NCBI GenBank assembly: GCA_037176885.1
Contig: JAWWNJ010000133.1
Location: forward strand, 186,001 to 250,000
Direction: 5' to 3'
DNA length: 64,000 nucleotides
Source of the DNA: Favolaschia claudopus
Taxonomy: Eukaryota > Basidiomycota > Agaricomycetes > Agaricales > Mycenaceae
In this document: piece after piece, positions 34,412-45,098 of the stretch
How the letters are laid out: each line of letters opens with the position of its first letter
Position numbering within the stretch: the stretch's first letter is position 1
Program-made: the position numbers and the translations under genes
The notes under the pieces: model-generated
What the model saw: the letters and a program-made list of their open reading frames with translations, nothing else
Databases searched by the model: none
Told to the model about the DNA's origin: nothing

Positions 34412-35944
34412 TCACCGCTGTACTGAATGCACCCACCATCTAAGTGGACAAGAGAGAAAAATCTTCTTCAATGACGGGTTCCCGAGTTCCTTGCGACAGT
34501 GAACGATAGCACCTATCGCTGGAGAATAGTCTTTCTTCAAGTAATTCCCGAATCGGAGATCCATTTTCGATAGTTTGGAACAGACGCAGGGCGTTTTCAT
34601 ACCCTCGATGAACCCCTCCACAACCTCGTCATCGGAATAGCGAAAGTCGACGTAGAGGGTCGTGAGCGAGGGAACCTTCGACAACAGAGTCAGTATCTCC
34701 TCGCTCGTCATGTCTGCCTCGTGCAAAGTAAGTGCCTTCACTTCACACTGCGATTGTTCGAGTATTTTGGGAAGCGTCTTTGGGTCAGTTATCCCAAGAG
34801 ACCGAATGTTGGGTATGAAGAAGCATGCGAAGCACCAATCGCTGTCCATGTACAGCGTTTCTAGCCGGGGAAGATGCAACGCTGACGGGAAGCCGAGGAG
34901 GGAGTGTGAGGGGTTATGCGGCGCTCTGCCGACTTTCAATTCCGCACAGACGAGGGTGTCAGCGGCTTGAAGGAGGATATGGAAGATGAACCCTGGGGAC
35001 GAGTTGATTGCAAGGTGGGTGAGTTGGTGTTGGGGGATGGAGAATGAATTGGGGAGTGGGATGATTCCTGCCGGCCTGGGTAGGAAGTCCCGGGACGTTT
35101 CGAACTCCACCTTGCGCAATTTGGGGGCGGTGGCAAAAAGGCTCCAAAGATCTTCGTAACGGGCCTCGTCAAAGTCTTCCAGTGTAAGCCGCACAGTGTC
35201 TAGTTGCGCGAGTTGCCCTCGGATGACTGAAAGGGCGGAAGCGAGTAAGCGCGTAGAGCGAGGCATGCATCCGATGAAGAGATTCAGCCATCTGTTGCTT
35301 TCACGGGTGAGGAGACGTAGCAGCTTTTCGAGATGCGCGGTTTGTTGATTGGGGTAGAGGTAGACGTCGAGGAGGATGGTTAGAGTCGCGGGACGGGAAA
35401 GAGCGAGCTGGGTTTCGATTGCTGCTTCAGGAAAGCATAGTTCGAATCGCGGACCCTGATGCACTGGTACGTGGTGGCTGATCGACAGAGTCCCCCATAG
35501 CCGTGGATAGCTGCGCGCCACATTCCTCCATCCTCGGCAGATATGTGTTAAATGCCACGGCGCGCCTACGACGGGGCTGCCAACAACATAACGCCAGCAT
35601 CCTCGCTGTGCCACCCACTTGAATATTTCGCATAAAATCTCGGGAGGGATGCGACGAATAGCGGAGAGGAGGGAGTTCTCAGCTCGGAGTTGTTCTGCGA
35701 CGACACGGACCGCATCATCGAGGACTGCGAGTTGCTTGCCAAGTTCCTCCTTGTGTTCTCGAAGACCTGTACCAGCGAGCTGATCAAGACGAGAAGAAAG
35801 GATCCCGCTTTCAGCGCGTAGGGTGGCAAGTCGAGCGTGAGTGGTGGCAATGATATTCCGAATGACCGGAATCTGCGATTCCAAGGGAGGTCGATTGCTG
35901 GCTAAGAGAGCCTGAATGTCGGGAGGTAGCAGAGAGGAAGACAT
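34412..35944 (-). CDS. F-box/LRR-like protein with N-terminal coiled coil
   Basis: A single exon of 510 residues is taken from the ATG at 35944 (MSSSLLPPDIQALLASNRPP). The frame is open further upstream, but the earlier codons read like leader sequence and there is no better start. Residues about 20-95 form a heptad-like helix (TTHARLATLRAESGILSSRLDQL). The F-box core follows (IRRIPPEILCEIFKW, about residue 105). The next segment is the typical Agaricomycete WHLTHICRGWRNVARSYPRLW. The remainder is leucine-rich with about six weak repeats (LPRLETLYMDSDW, VKALTLHEADM, SLTTLYVDFRYSDDEVVEGF). The family role is SCF substrate receptor; the target is unknown. It is divergent in position from the F-box gene at 36995 (about 1 kb between starts). 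Confidence 0.85.
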   Translation of the reverse strand: MSSSLLPPDIQALLASNRPPLESQIPVIRNIIATTHARLATLRAESGILSSRLDQLAGTGLREHKEELGKQLAVLDDAVRVVAEQLRAENSLLSAIRRIPPEILCEIFKWVAQRGCWRYVVGSPVVGAPWHLTHICRGWRNVARSYPRLWGTLSISHHVPVHQGPRFELCFPEAAIETQLALSRPATLTILLDVYLYPNQQTAHLEKLLRLLTRESNRWLNLFIGCMPRSTRLLASALSVIRGQLAQLDTVRLTLEDFDEARYEDLWSLFATAPKLRKVEFETSRDFLPRPAGIIPLPNSFSIPQHQLTHLAINSSPGFIFHILLQAADTLVCAELKVGRAPHNPSHSLLGFPSALHLPRLETLYMDSDWCFACFFIPNIRSLGITDPKTLPKILEQSQCEVKALTLHEADMTSEEILTLLSKVPSLTTLYVDFRYSDDEVVEGFIEGMKTPCVCSKLSKMDLRFGNYLKKDYSPAIGAIVHCRKELGNPSLKKIFLSCPLRWWVHSVQR

Positions 35945-36994
35945 CAGAGATTTTGAGCCGGGGCTGAGGGACGGTGATGATGGTTGAGAACAGAGAGGTT
36001 TGTTTATTTGGTCATGACGATCGGCCCCGGTGAACGTGCCGATGCCAGCAGCCAAGAACTTCCGCTTTCGGAAACGGGCGTTGAGTATCTTGTCAATCAT
36101 GGTGGCGGTGAGACGGATCTCGGAGGTAGAAATATCGAATATTAAGTATTTCATGTAATACTTGTTCCTTCGAATATGGCTTTGACTACTTAACAAGTAA
36201 TCAGGGCCTTCTGTATATGTACCTATAAACTCGGGAGCTTGATCGATTAACAGGAAGTTTTGTTTCTGTCCGAGTAAACGTGCACACTACGGGATCGTCG
36301 AGGAAAATTAGATCAAGTTTCACTCACATAAAAGCCCCACAGGAATCAGGTATACAACTTGATTGGAAAATCTATGTAGAAAGCGCTAAGATTTGACTCC
36401 TAGTCGGATATCAGTATGAGAGTAAGTACTTGCTTGGTGCGAAGGCTCGCATAATATGAATGAGGTAGGTATTGTGTATAATCCGTTGATGTTATGGTCG
36501 AATTCGCCACGGACTGGAACAGAGAAATGAGCCCCCAGGCTACGGTTGCTGTTTGATTATTGTGGTGGTTGGCAAAGAGTGTCAGGTCACAGTCGCGTTA
36601 CGGTCACATCAAGGGTCTTGTTCCGAACCACCACAATCATACCCAGCGCCGCGCCCACCTACCCTCCGTCACTTCCCCGACGACGGAATGAACGAAAGTT
36701 TTTCGAAGCCTGCGAGCTCTCTTTATTCTTTCGTTTCTCATCCTACTTACTTATGCCCATTCCATTGAACTCATTCGCTTCCGGAATCTGAAACACCCAT
36801 TGCTGGCACAACTCCTGGACTCTCAGGGACAATTCGGCTTCAATTTCTTTCATCGAAAGGTTTTTGTTGATTTTTGGGCGTCCATCGGGCCTCAACTGCT
36901 TTTCCCCGGTGTGTGAACCTCTCGGCCCGGTCGGCAGACGAGATTCCGATACGACTGAAGCGCCGTTTAAAATCACTTGGCTCCCCCCACCACC
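35945..36994. other. Shared upstream region of two divergent F-box genes
   Basis: About 1 kb between the starts at 35944 (minus) and 36995 (plus). The open minus-strand frame to 36196 is probably leader sequence. No further gene is supported; a bidirectional promoter is possible but no motif decides it. Confidence 0.45.
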
Positions 36995-38145
36995 ATGCGA
37001 CAACGAAATCTGTTGGCTGTACAGGAGCTGCTAGACCATAGTATCGGCTTCCTGGCGAGCAGCATGCATGATCTCCTTGCGTGCTCCCTTGTCTCTCGGT
37101 CTTGGCTCCACCCCGCACAATCGATCGTCTTTCGATCGCCGATGAAGCAAATTCATGACATGGCGTCCTCCTCTACTTCTGGGAGGACCCGGGAGAGGTG
37201 GCTCCAGTTCTATCGTGCCATAATCCTTTCCCCTCATCTTGCCTGCCTTGTCCGCGAACTGTATCTGGGAACTATTCAAATGGATCGCCGGACCATCGAA
37301 TCCATATCCCGACTGCCCTTCACGCATTTGGAGAGCCTGTGGTTGGCCTTGCCGAAGGAGCTAGAGACACCTGGATCACTGAAAGCACTCGTTGCTCAGG
37401 ATACTCTTCGCCATCTGAAGTTGTATCGATGTGAAGATATTGTGAAGCTATTGCAGCATCGCTCAGCGCCAATCCGACATCTCGACCTCGTATATCAGGG
37501 TGATTCAGATCTACGAACTTTTCGATCAATTGAAAACACATCATGCATCCCTGTCGTGGTGCTGGAATTTGATGGAGACTTCGATATTGCATTTGGTAGC
37601 AGGCTAGAGTTAGCCTCCCTATTGAAGCCCTTCGATATGTCAAAGGTCAAAGCATTTCGCATCGAACCCGATAATCGGGTGACTATTTCGTGGAAATCGA
37701 TGCCCGAGAACGCGATTGAGATGCTTGATATTTTCATTGATGTGCGCCCATCTTTGTCTAAATTATTCTGATTATCTTATCACTAATTCAGGATGGCCTC
37801 ACTGAATTCCTCGATTTCTCCAAGTTCCCCAACCTGCGGTATCTCCGCTTGGAGTTCGGGTATGGGATACCTGACATGTCCCTCCCCGCGTTGAGGAGCA
37901 TCGCGGCTTCCCACAAAATTCAGACACTGGTCATCTCTATGTGTGACTATCCGCTGGACATGTCATTATTCCCTGACTTGGATTCCATTTTGGCTTCGCT
38001 TCCGGTTTTGAGTGTGGAGATAGAACAAACAGGAATATTCGATCCGAATGCGTCCCGTTTTTACCCCAACTTGGTTGAGCGGAATCTGGTAGGGTTGTTT
38101 AGATCGTTCGGAGTCGTTGGCTCACTTTATTGGTTTCACTCCTAG
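36995..38145 (+). CDS. F-box/LRR-like protein
   Basis: ATG at 36995 lies in context CACCACCATGCG; the frame is open a few codons further upstream only through a non-ATG start. Exons 36995-37741 and 37792-38145 join in phase 0 across a 50-nt intron with branch-like CACTAAT, giving 366 residues. The N-terminal segment AVQELLDHSIGFLASSMHDL then LACSLVSRSWLHPAQ is the F-box-like motif, closely parallel to the 12.6 kb gene. Leucine-rich segments follow (FTHLESLWLALPKELE, TLRHLKLYRCEDI, MSKVKAFRIEPDN, FPNLRYLRLEFGYG, LPVLSVEIEQ). The predicted role is an SCF adaptor. The intron position and phase match the F-box gene at 11436-12688, supporting common descent. Confidence 0.85.
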
Positions 38146-40579
38146 TTCAGTTCTGTTCACCGGTCTTATGAATTCAATGAGGAGGAAATTGCACAACGGT
38201 GGCGAGTGAGTAAATTTAGTTTTTATTCTATTTCACGATCAAAGCTGAGAGGCAATCTATTATCCTAGGATCTCATTGACACCTTGTAAACACTCACGGT
38301 GTGTATGCCAGACTGAACTTTATAATGAACCTACACCTTTTGGCTCCTGGTGTCTCGCTTTCAGCTCGATTCGGGCGCCAGGCTATGAAGTTTTTAATAC
38401 TCCTTTTCTCCATCGATGCTTTTGCGAGCCGATAGGGCTACGCTGAATTCTGTGCAAATCAGCGCCGATCGAGTTTGTTTCGTCAACATCTCCCGGTTTC
38501 CAAAGCTAGGTTCCTTGAAGAAGGTCTATCCCAGTTCTTTCATGTCGTACTACTAGTACAGTCCTAGAGATCGGAAGGATTTTCGTTTGCCTGTGGAGCT
38601 TCCGAGCGGCCTGAATATGGGCAATCACGAAATATCGAGCGGGTTCAGGCCATAGAGAGGACAAAAGGGTCTTTTTCTTGCGCGCTACATGGCGACTTGC
38701 TTGTTTTCGAACCGAGAGCGAATCCAGCCAGCTAGTTGTAGATCGCACCATAGACCTTAAGCGCACGCGCGACTCTTTAAGTCTCGTCAAATAGCAGATA
38801 TATAGCCTCCCGATTTCTTAAATTGAAGGTGCATTCAGCTATGCGCATCGACCCTCCTCACCCCTGGTGGATTGACACCGTCAAGCGCTAGATTAGGACC
38901 ACCGCCAGCGAATGTCGCCCAAAGCGGCATCTCGTAGTCCAGAGTACATACAAGAATAGTAGTGCTCGTTCGATAGTCGTTCGGCCAATAGCTATTGATG
39001 TGATCAACGCCTATTCCGATGATATGCCGAAATTTGATGTGAATGATTTCTGAGTGTTGCTGCCGGCTCTACGGCATTCGGAAGCAGCGGCACACCTTCT
39101 CTCTTGGTTTGCGCGAAGGGGACTGGAGGACTATGTCTTTCACCCTAACCTCTAACCCGTCGGGGTGGGGTTCTTTTGCTGAATTGCCGGAGCTAGGGCG
39201 CGCTCCGCTTGCCCTAGCTCCTCGGCTGTGTATTTTTTTGGCCTACGGCAGTCATTACATCGTGATGATAAACTGATGCTTGATCAGATGCCGTGTACGT
39301 TGCTATGTGGCAACGACTTGGCAACGGCCTCGGACAAGCCTCGGAATAGGCGTTCAGCCAGATCAATAGGCGTTGGCGAGCGCCTATGCTACTAAAGTTG
39401 TCGTGCCTCCGTAGTCCAGCCTGAGTCTTATTGCATGACGTGGGATTAGGCCTCTTTGAGGCAGGAGCTGAACCTTTAGGTCCTCTGTAGCTTCTTTCAG
39501 TCAAATATTGCTGGTGGAACGAATTTTCTGAGGCTTTCTCTTCTACTAGTAAATTCAAGTTTCCGCAGAACATGGATAAGTCCATGTGGAACCGTTGCCA
39601 GATAGAATATGTACACCTATCGCGCAAGCCAATCTACCTTGATTTGACAATGAGCTCAACCTGCGGAATAGCTGCCCATCGAACCTGATAATAACGAACA
39701 GTCAGGACCTGCGAAGCTTTCACTATTGCTCTGTTTCTTCTTTTACTTGAACCAATTTCTTTGGATCATGCTGTGAAAATTCATGTGAAAACCAGATTTT
39801 GAACTGAGAAGCTTCCATCCCACTGAATGAACCAGAACAACTGAAGGAGCAAAAGTTGGAGCAACAGTCTTCGTGCCGCTCCGGCTCCTTGACGGCTTGA
39901 ATTTGATCCTGCAGCCGAGGGTGCAAGTGTTTCCTTGAGCTTCCGCGCAGTGCTGGTAATTTCTGTTTTACTGATGCTTCAATTTGATCCATGGCCATAG
40001 TAAGAAAGATACGAATAATATGTGACTACCTCAAGACTATCTTTATAAAAGCTCAGAATTTCAGGCGATTGGCTGAATCGGCCCGGCAGCCCAACGGCAG
40101 CCCCGCAATCACTGATGCATCACCCTGTATTTGGCAACCCTCGAATAAAAATAGAGATTGTCAAACAAGTCGGTGACAGTCAGTCAATGAGAATTGCCCG
40201 TGGAGAGGAGAGGTATTCGAACTAAGAAGGCGATTCCAGGACTTGCGACAAAATCTTGCCATGACACATAGATGATGACAGAATATGACCAATTTCGTAT
40301 TACGAAAAGTGGGCCAAATCGAACGTCTCTCCACCTGTAAGTAGCCGAACCTAAAGGTTCAGCAATGATTCATCTCATGGTGCTAGACCTCGGGTCGCGA
40401 ATTCGCACGCGGGGCGGAGTGGCTAACTAGTGAAAACAATTCACGACCGGAGTTGTATACGCGAATGCAGTACATGCCTCAGCGAAGGGCGGAATGTATA
40501 TCGACTGTATTACTAGAGGCAAGTCAGGAACAACATCACCGCCGATGAATAAAGAGACGCGGGCTGTACCTGTACGCGG
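38146..40579. other. Gene-poor stretch with one dispersed repeat copy
   Basis: Short frames only. 39083-39290 is a copy of the interior of the 29.54-30.17 kb element (see separate entry). A minus-strand frame at 39723-39998 is Gln/Lys/Glu-rich with a Cys/Ser cluster but has no support as a gene. Confidence 0.45.
39083..39290 (+). repeat. Second copy of a dispersed repeat with telomere-like core
   Basis: Shares GTTTGCGCGAAGGGGAC, ACTATGTCTTTCACCCTAAC, GGGCGCGCTCCGCTTGCCCT and GGCCT(A/T)CGGCAGTC, in order, with 29709-29945. It lacks the terminal inverted repeats of that element, so it is a partial copy or another member of the family. Confidence 0.65.
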
Positions 40580-42205
40580 ATGCTCATTACGTCCTGCATT
40601 GTCGCCCAAGCTGCCTCGTCGGATAGCTCTCATCCTCCACCTTCACCTCAAATCCAATCTACCGAAGAGGCATACCTCATGCGCGCGCACGCGAGACATA
40701 GCCTCAAACTAGTACTCGCCCCCATTCACATCCCCCTCCTCCTTCTCCCCATCTCATCTCCACCATGCCAGCCGCAGACAAGTAAATCCATCGTCCCTCT
40801 TCCGCAAGGCGGAGGTGAATCTGTACAATCGAGTGAGCAACAACGCGGCTACCGAAAGCCGATTCCACTGCACCTGTACGCGCAGAGGCACAGCATGCGT
40901 AGCATCCGGGCTTGCATCCTTCATAACACCTAAAGCGTCTGCGTCCTACGCGTCCTCCACCCTACCAATCCGCATCCCCATCTGCACATCGTGAAAGCGA
41001 GAAACTGACAATGAACAAGTGTCCATCCCCGTTACCCATCCCCACCCCCCTTCTCCACCTTCATCTCCATCCCCCGCTCATTCCACATCCCATCCTCGCC
41101 GTCCCCCCTGATCATCATTCTGAATTACCGCATCCCACCTTCCCACTCCAAATCTACTCGACAAAGGAGGGCATAGGACCACAGCTCCGCGTCATGTTCG
41201 CCATCCTTTATCACGCCATCTCCGCCGCGTCCCACCCAGCACGCCACACCATACCTAAGCATACGCCCTCCTCCCTCTTTCCTCCGCCCGTCCTCCTCAA
41301 GACCATCTTCCCTGCTCCTGACTTCCGCTCCAGACTTCCAATTCCCTACACCCCCGCCGGTCTGCCGGAGCGCATTCTTCTTCTCAAGGCATGAGGAAAT
41401 CGGCGCGAGCAGCACAGATGTAGGAGACGATCTAGCGGATAGCGGAGGGAGAGGGTATGGTTATGGTGACGTCGATGTCCATGACGGGGGACGTCGGGGT
41501 CTCGCGCGCAGGTACGGCGGGGGCGGAGCGAAAATGATGGGTTGGGGTCGGGGTCGGGGGCGGAGCGGACCAGACAAGATGGGCTGGCAGCGGTGAGCCA
41601 TTTATCTTCTACAACCGAGAGTGAAGGCTAACAGACGCGCGGGACGATACGATCCAGCCTTATCGCGGGCCTTGACGGACGGCGCAGGGTGGGGCGAGGT
41701 GGGATGAAAGTGAGGTATGGTATCGAAACGTATAGTATAGTATAGACCGTCGATATGTACATGGAGGTGGATGCGAGACTTAGCGCGACAGTGTGAGGAT
41801 CTGCGAAAGCGGAAGAGGGGAGTGATATTGCGCAGGGGTGATCATGAGGAATGTGGGTAATGGAGGGGGAGGTAAGGTACATGCAGTATGAAGTAGGTAA
41901 GGAAAGCGGGTAGGTGAATGAAGTACGCAGCCCGATATTGATAGACGAAGCGGGAGGTGATGGAGGACGAGGGTCGGAAGCGGCAGCAGGATGGGATTAG
42001 GGCGGGCAGTGAGAAAAGGGAGAGCCAGTGAGGAAGAAAACGAAGGGGAATTGAAGATGGGTCGAAGGGATGGTATAACGATGGGTGGGACCGATGACGG
42101 AATAGGGGGGAGAGGATGATATGGGAGCGTAGCGTAGGATAGTGGGTGAGGAAAGGAAGAAGGAATCGGAAGGAAAGGAAACAGATATACGAATCAAGCA
42201 CATAT
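40580..42205. other. Strand-asymmetric region, coding status unresolved
   Basis: 40600-41400 is C/T-rich on the plus strand with codon-like texture (frames around 40580-40933 and 41011-41394), and 41400-42200 is A/G-rich. This could be exons and a 3' region of an unrecognised gene; no consistent splice chain was found. Confidence 0.3.
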
Positions 42206-42316
42206 TCACCGGCGCCTGACGTCCGTGAAAGGGTCGCGCAAGATCCACGAGAAGCGGCTAGCGCGAATCTTGGTGGCATTGGCGCTCCAGCGCTTGTCGT
42301 CCGTCGAGGAAGGTGA
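42206..42316 (-). CDS. Probable last exon of an unrecognised gene
   Basis: Downstream of an acceptor (TCTCAG) the minus strand reads SPSSTDDKRWSANATKI then RASRFSWILRDPFTDVRRR and stops. The composition is coding-like and there is a single clean frame. Upstream exons would lie at about 42330-42600 but could not be joined. The family is unknown. Confidence 0.35.
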   Translation of the reverse strand, partial: SPSSTDDKRWSANATKIRASRFSWILRDPFTDVRRR

Positions 42317-45098
42317 CTGAGATTCAGTTTAGGCCCAAGCATGCGTGGCCGGCGGTTTGGTGGGACGAGGAGCGGCATGCACGGAGGAGGTGCATCTCAG
42401 AACGAGACAGTGAGGAGGGCGGAATAAGCGGGGAAGAGGTGAAGCTGTGGATAGGCTGTAGCGTCGCGGCGTCCGTGTGGGTGAGTGAGCAGAAGCAGAA
42501 TAAGTTGGGGCCGGCGAGCATCCAAACGATGAACGTTGAATCGGAATGTGGCAAGATCGACGAGGCAGCGCCCTAGAGTGGCAAAAGGAGAAGAGATTTT
42601 CGCCCTTGGAGCCCTTGGAGGTGTATCGGTATAGGGTTTAGCGAAGATAATGAGCTCTGAAGCTTACTAGAGGTGTCGCATGGCGTTCTATCAATTCAGC
42701 ACCCCCGTTGCAGCGTGTGGTCGTTATGGCGTGAGGTGTATGCGAAAGGACCATAAGATCGTCGAAAGCACTGGCAAAAAAAAGGGGGGTCAGCATCATT
42801 GCGATAATTGAAGAGGTAAGAAGCGGAGAGACGCACGCGATGACCCATAAACCTAACCGCCTCATAAATATCTCCAGGTCTAGCTCCCTTTCATGGACGA
42901 TGGACGGTGGGATGCTGCTTCCCCCAATCCCAATGTTCTCGTGCTTGAGCAGGTATCCAGACGAAGGTCTGGGCCTCGAGGGAAGAGAGGTTGCGTCTAT
43001 AGTAGCGTTTTCATGCCGACAGCAGTCTTGGGAGGAGTTGAGCTCGTCGAGGTATGTGAGCTGGGCGAATCATGACGCAGTATCTTCATCTTCAACGCCT
43101 CTTCGAACCCCCATCGACCGAGAGACAGCTACAAGTCAGAAGTTCTTGGAAGGTAGCTAGTGGCCGAGAGCGTTGAAGCCAGAGGAGGAGTGCCTGGGCG
43201 TCGTAGTCGCCGTCGACGTTGACGAGGACGTTGATGATCAATCAAACGGACCACGTGTCTCCATCAATCGCGTACACATACACCAACAACGCGTCGATTC
43301 AAGCTGTGTTCTTGGTTCGTTCGGGACAGGAAAGCAGAACCCTGAAATAAGAGGCAATTAGAAGAGTGAAAGCTCGAGATTCTGCAAGGGACACCGTTGA
43401 ATCAACGAGATCCCTTTGTTCGCAATTTGTTCATGTTTGCCGATCTGATCTCGTTCGAATTCCTTTTGCTTCCCACCACCACGGCGTTGTGTTTGAAGCT
43501 GAAGCCCTGAGCTGTCTCTTCAACGCGTCAACCCGCACCAATCTACGAGGATTCTGGTCTCGTTGAATCAACGTCTGTTTACACCGATAGTGGTCTCGTT
43601 CAACGTCTGTTTACACTGATGGTTTGCAATCCGTCCCCCGCTTGTCCCCCGCTCTGCCTCGACGATGACGGCGCTCAGCCTATGGATAAATACCGATGTC
43701 GATGCGTCAAGCAACCCGTCTCGCTTGCAAGACCCTGGCCGTATGCAATGAAATACAGAATTCTCCGTTTTCTAGATCGGCATCACAGTGCGAGCGGGGT
43801 CTCTTCCTATCTCTATGTGGTTCTTTTGAAGAGTACTTTCACCAGAACGCTTTTATTTCTGCGCTATGACACGGTCTCGAGCAGCAGATCTTTGAAGTCC
43901 TCTAGCTGTTTCCGTACGTTTCGATCTCGTTCCCTAAATACTCAAATCCAGTGTGATCTCATCAACTCAACGTTACCGTCTTTGAATCCGTCCACGGGGC
44001 AGCGCTGTATGTTAGCTCTATTTCCTGACCTGACTCTGTACTCACATCGTGGTAGATTTTAAATTTAGTACGTTTTCCCCAGTCAATGTGACGACATTCG
44101 GAGGCGGAACAAGGAACAATTTGAATGGATATTGAATCCTCCAGTCAGATTTTCTGACCGGTCAGTATCTCATGTCTACTATCCCTATCTCATCCACACA
44201 ACTCCACCGCCAACAGTTTCTCTTCTCGTCTTACTCTTTACCTTCAAACAATGACTCATGTTGGCATACTAAATTCTCGTCTATCCCCACGTTTACGGCG
44301 GCAACGGCGATACTCTTAGACTCATCAAACGCGTCGACCGGTTCACCGTAGGCGCCCGATCTTTCCGTTGGGTGCACTCTTCATTAATAGTAAATATTGC
44401 GGCGACATGAGTTGATTATGCATTAGCAAACCCCACGACAGTTCGGGTGGTCGGTATCCTTAAGCTCTCGTCTGAATATCAACTTGATGCTCACAGTCGT
44501 TCGACCCAATAGTTCTGTGCATTGACGCTCTGGATTCATCCTTCCACAGCGGCGGCTCAAATGCAAGCCCGAGTTTTTCCTCCCTTCTCAAATTCGAAGA
44601 ACGTGCTTGAGACTGTGAGATGGGCGTGCATTCGGGGTGTCAGAAGACACTGTATTGCATTTCTCCGAGCATGCCACCGTGCGGACAACATGTGTGTTGT
44701 TTATTTTGGAACTTGGCGCTGTGAGATCTGATATCTGATATTTGAATGCGACACTCAGGCTGTAGGAAGAAAATATTGACTATTACCAAATTTCCTTTCA
44801 AACTAAACTTCAATGTAAGTGGTTGTCCAATAGGTTTATCACCCGAATTCTCATTAACATTATCGGTAGTTACTACCAGTATCAGATCAGCGTGCCTCAC
44901 ACCTCCAGGCATGCTGAATTCCGGGAGATTGTCTCAGCGCTTACTTATGTTAATGCATGTCAAGGAAGTGTTTTGCAATCTCAGATCGTAGGCCTCGTGT
45001 TTTAACAGCCCTTGAAGTGCCGCTGCCAGCTGGCCATTTATACAATCACTGTCGCTTCAAGGTCTCTTCCTCCCTTTCCTCACTTGTCTTCTACTACA
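42317..45098. other. Gene-poor stretch with F-box flank relic
   Basis: 43258-43320 (CCATCAATCGCGTACACA, then ACGCGTCGATTCAAGCTGTG) resembles the 5' flanks of the F-box gene (about 12705-12750) and F-box pseudogene (about 16680-16735). A partial tandem duplication stands at 43555-43622 (GGTCTCGTTGAATCAACGTC / GGTCTCGTTCAACGTC, each followed by TGTTTACAC). No complete gene seen. Confidence 0.45.

Noticed and set aside
36977..36994. Extending the F-box gene start upstream to 36977
   Set aside because: The codon at 36977 is TTG; the first ATG in frame, in good context, is at 36995.
42313..42576. An 87-residue plus-strand frame opposite the proposed 42206-42316 exon
   Set aside because: The minus-strand reading has an acceptor and a clean end; the plus frame has no splice or motif support.
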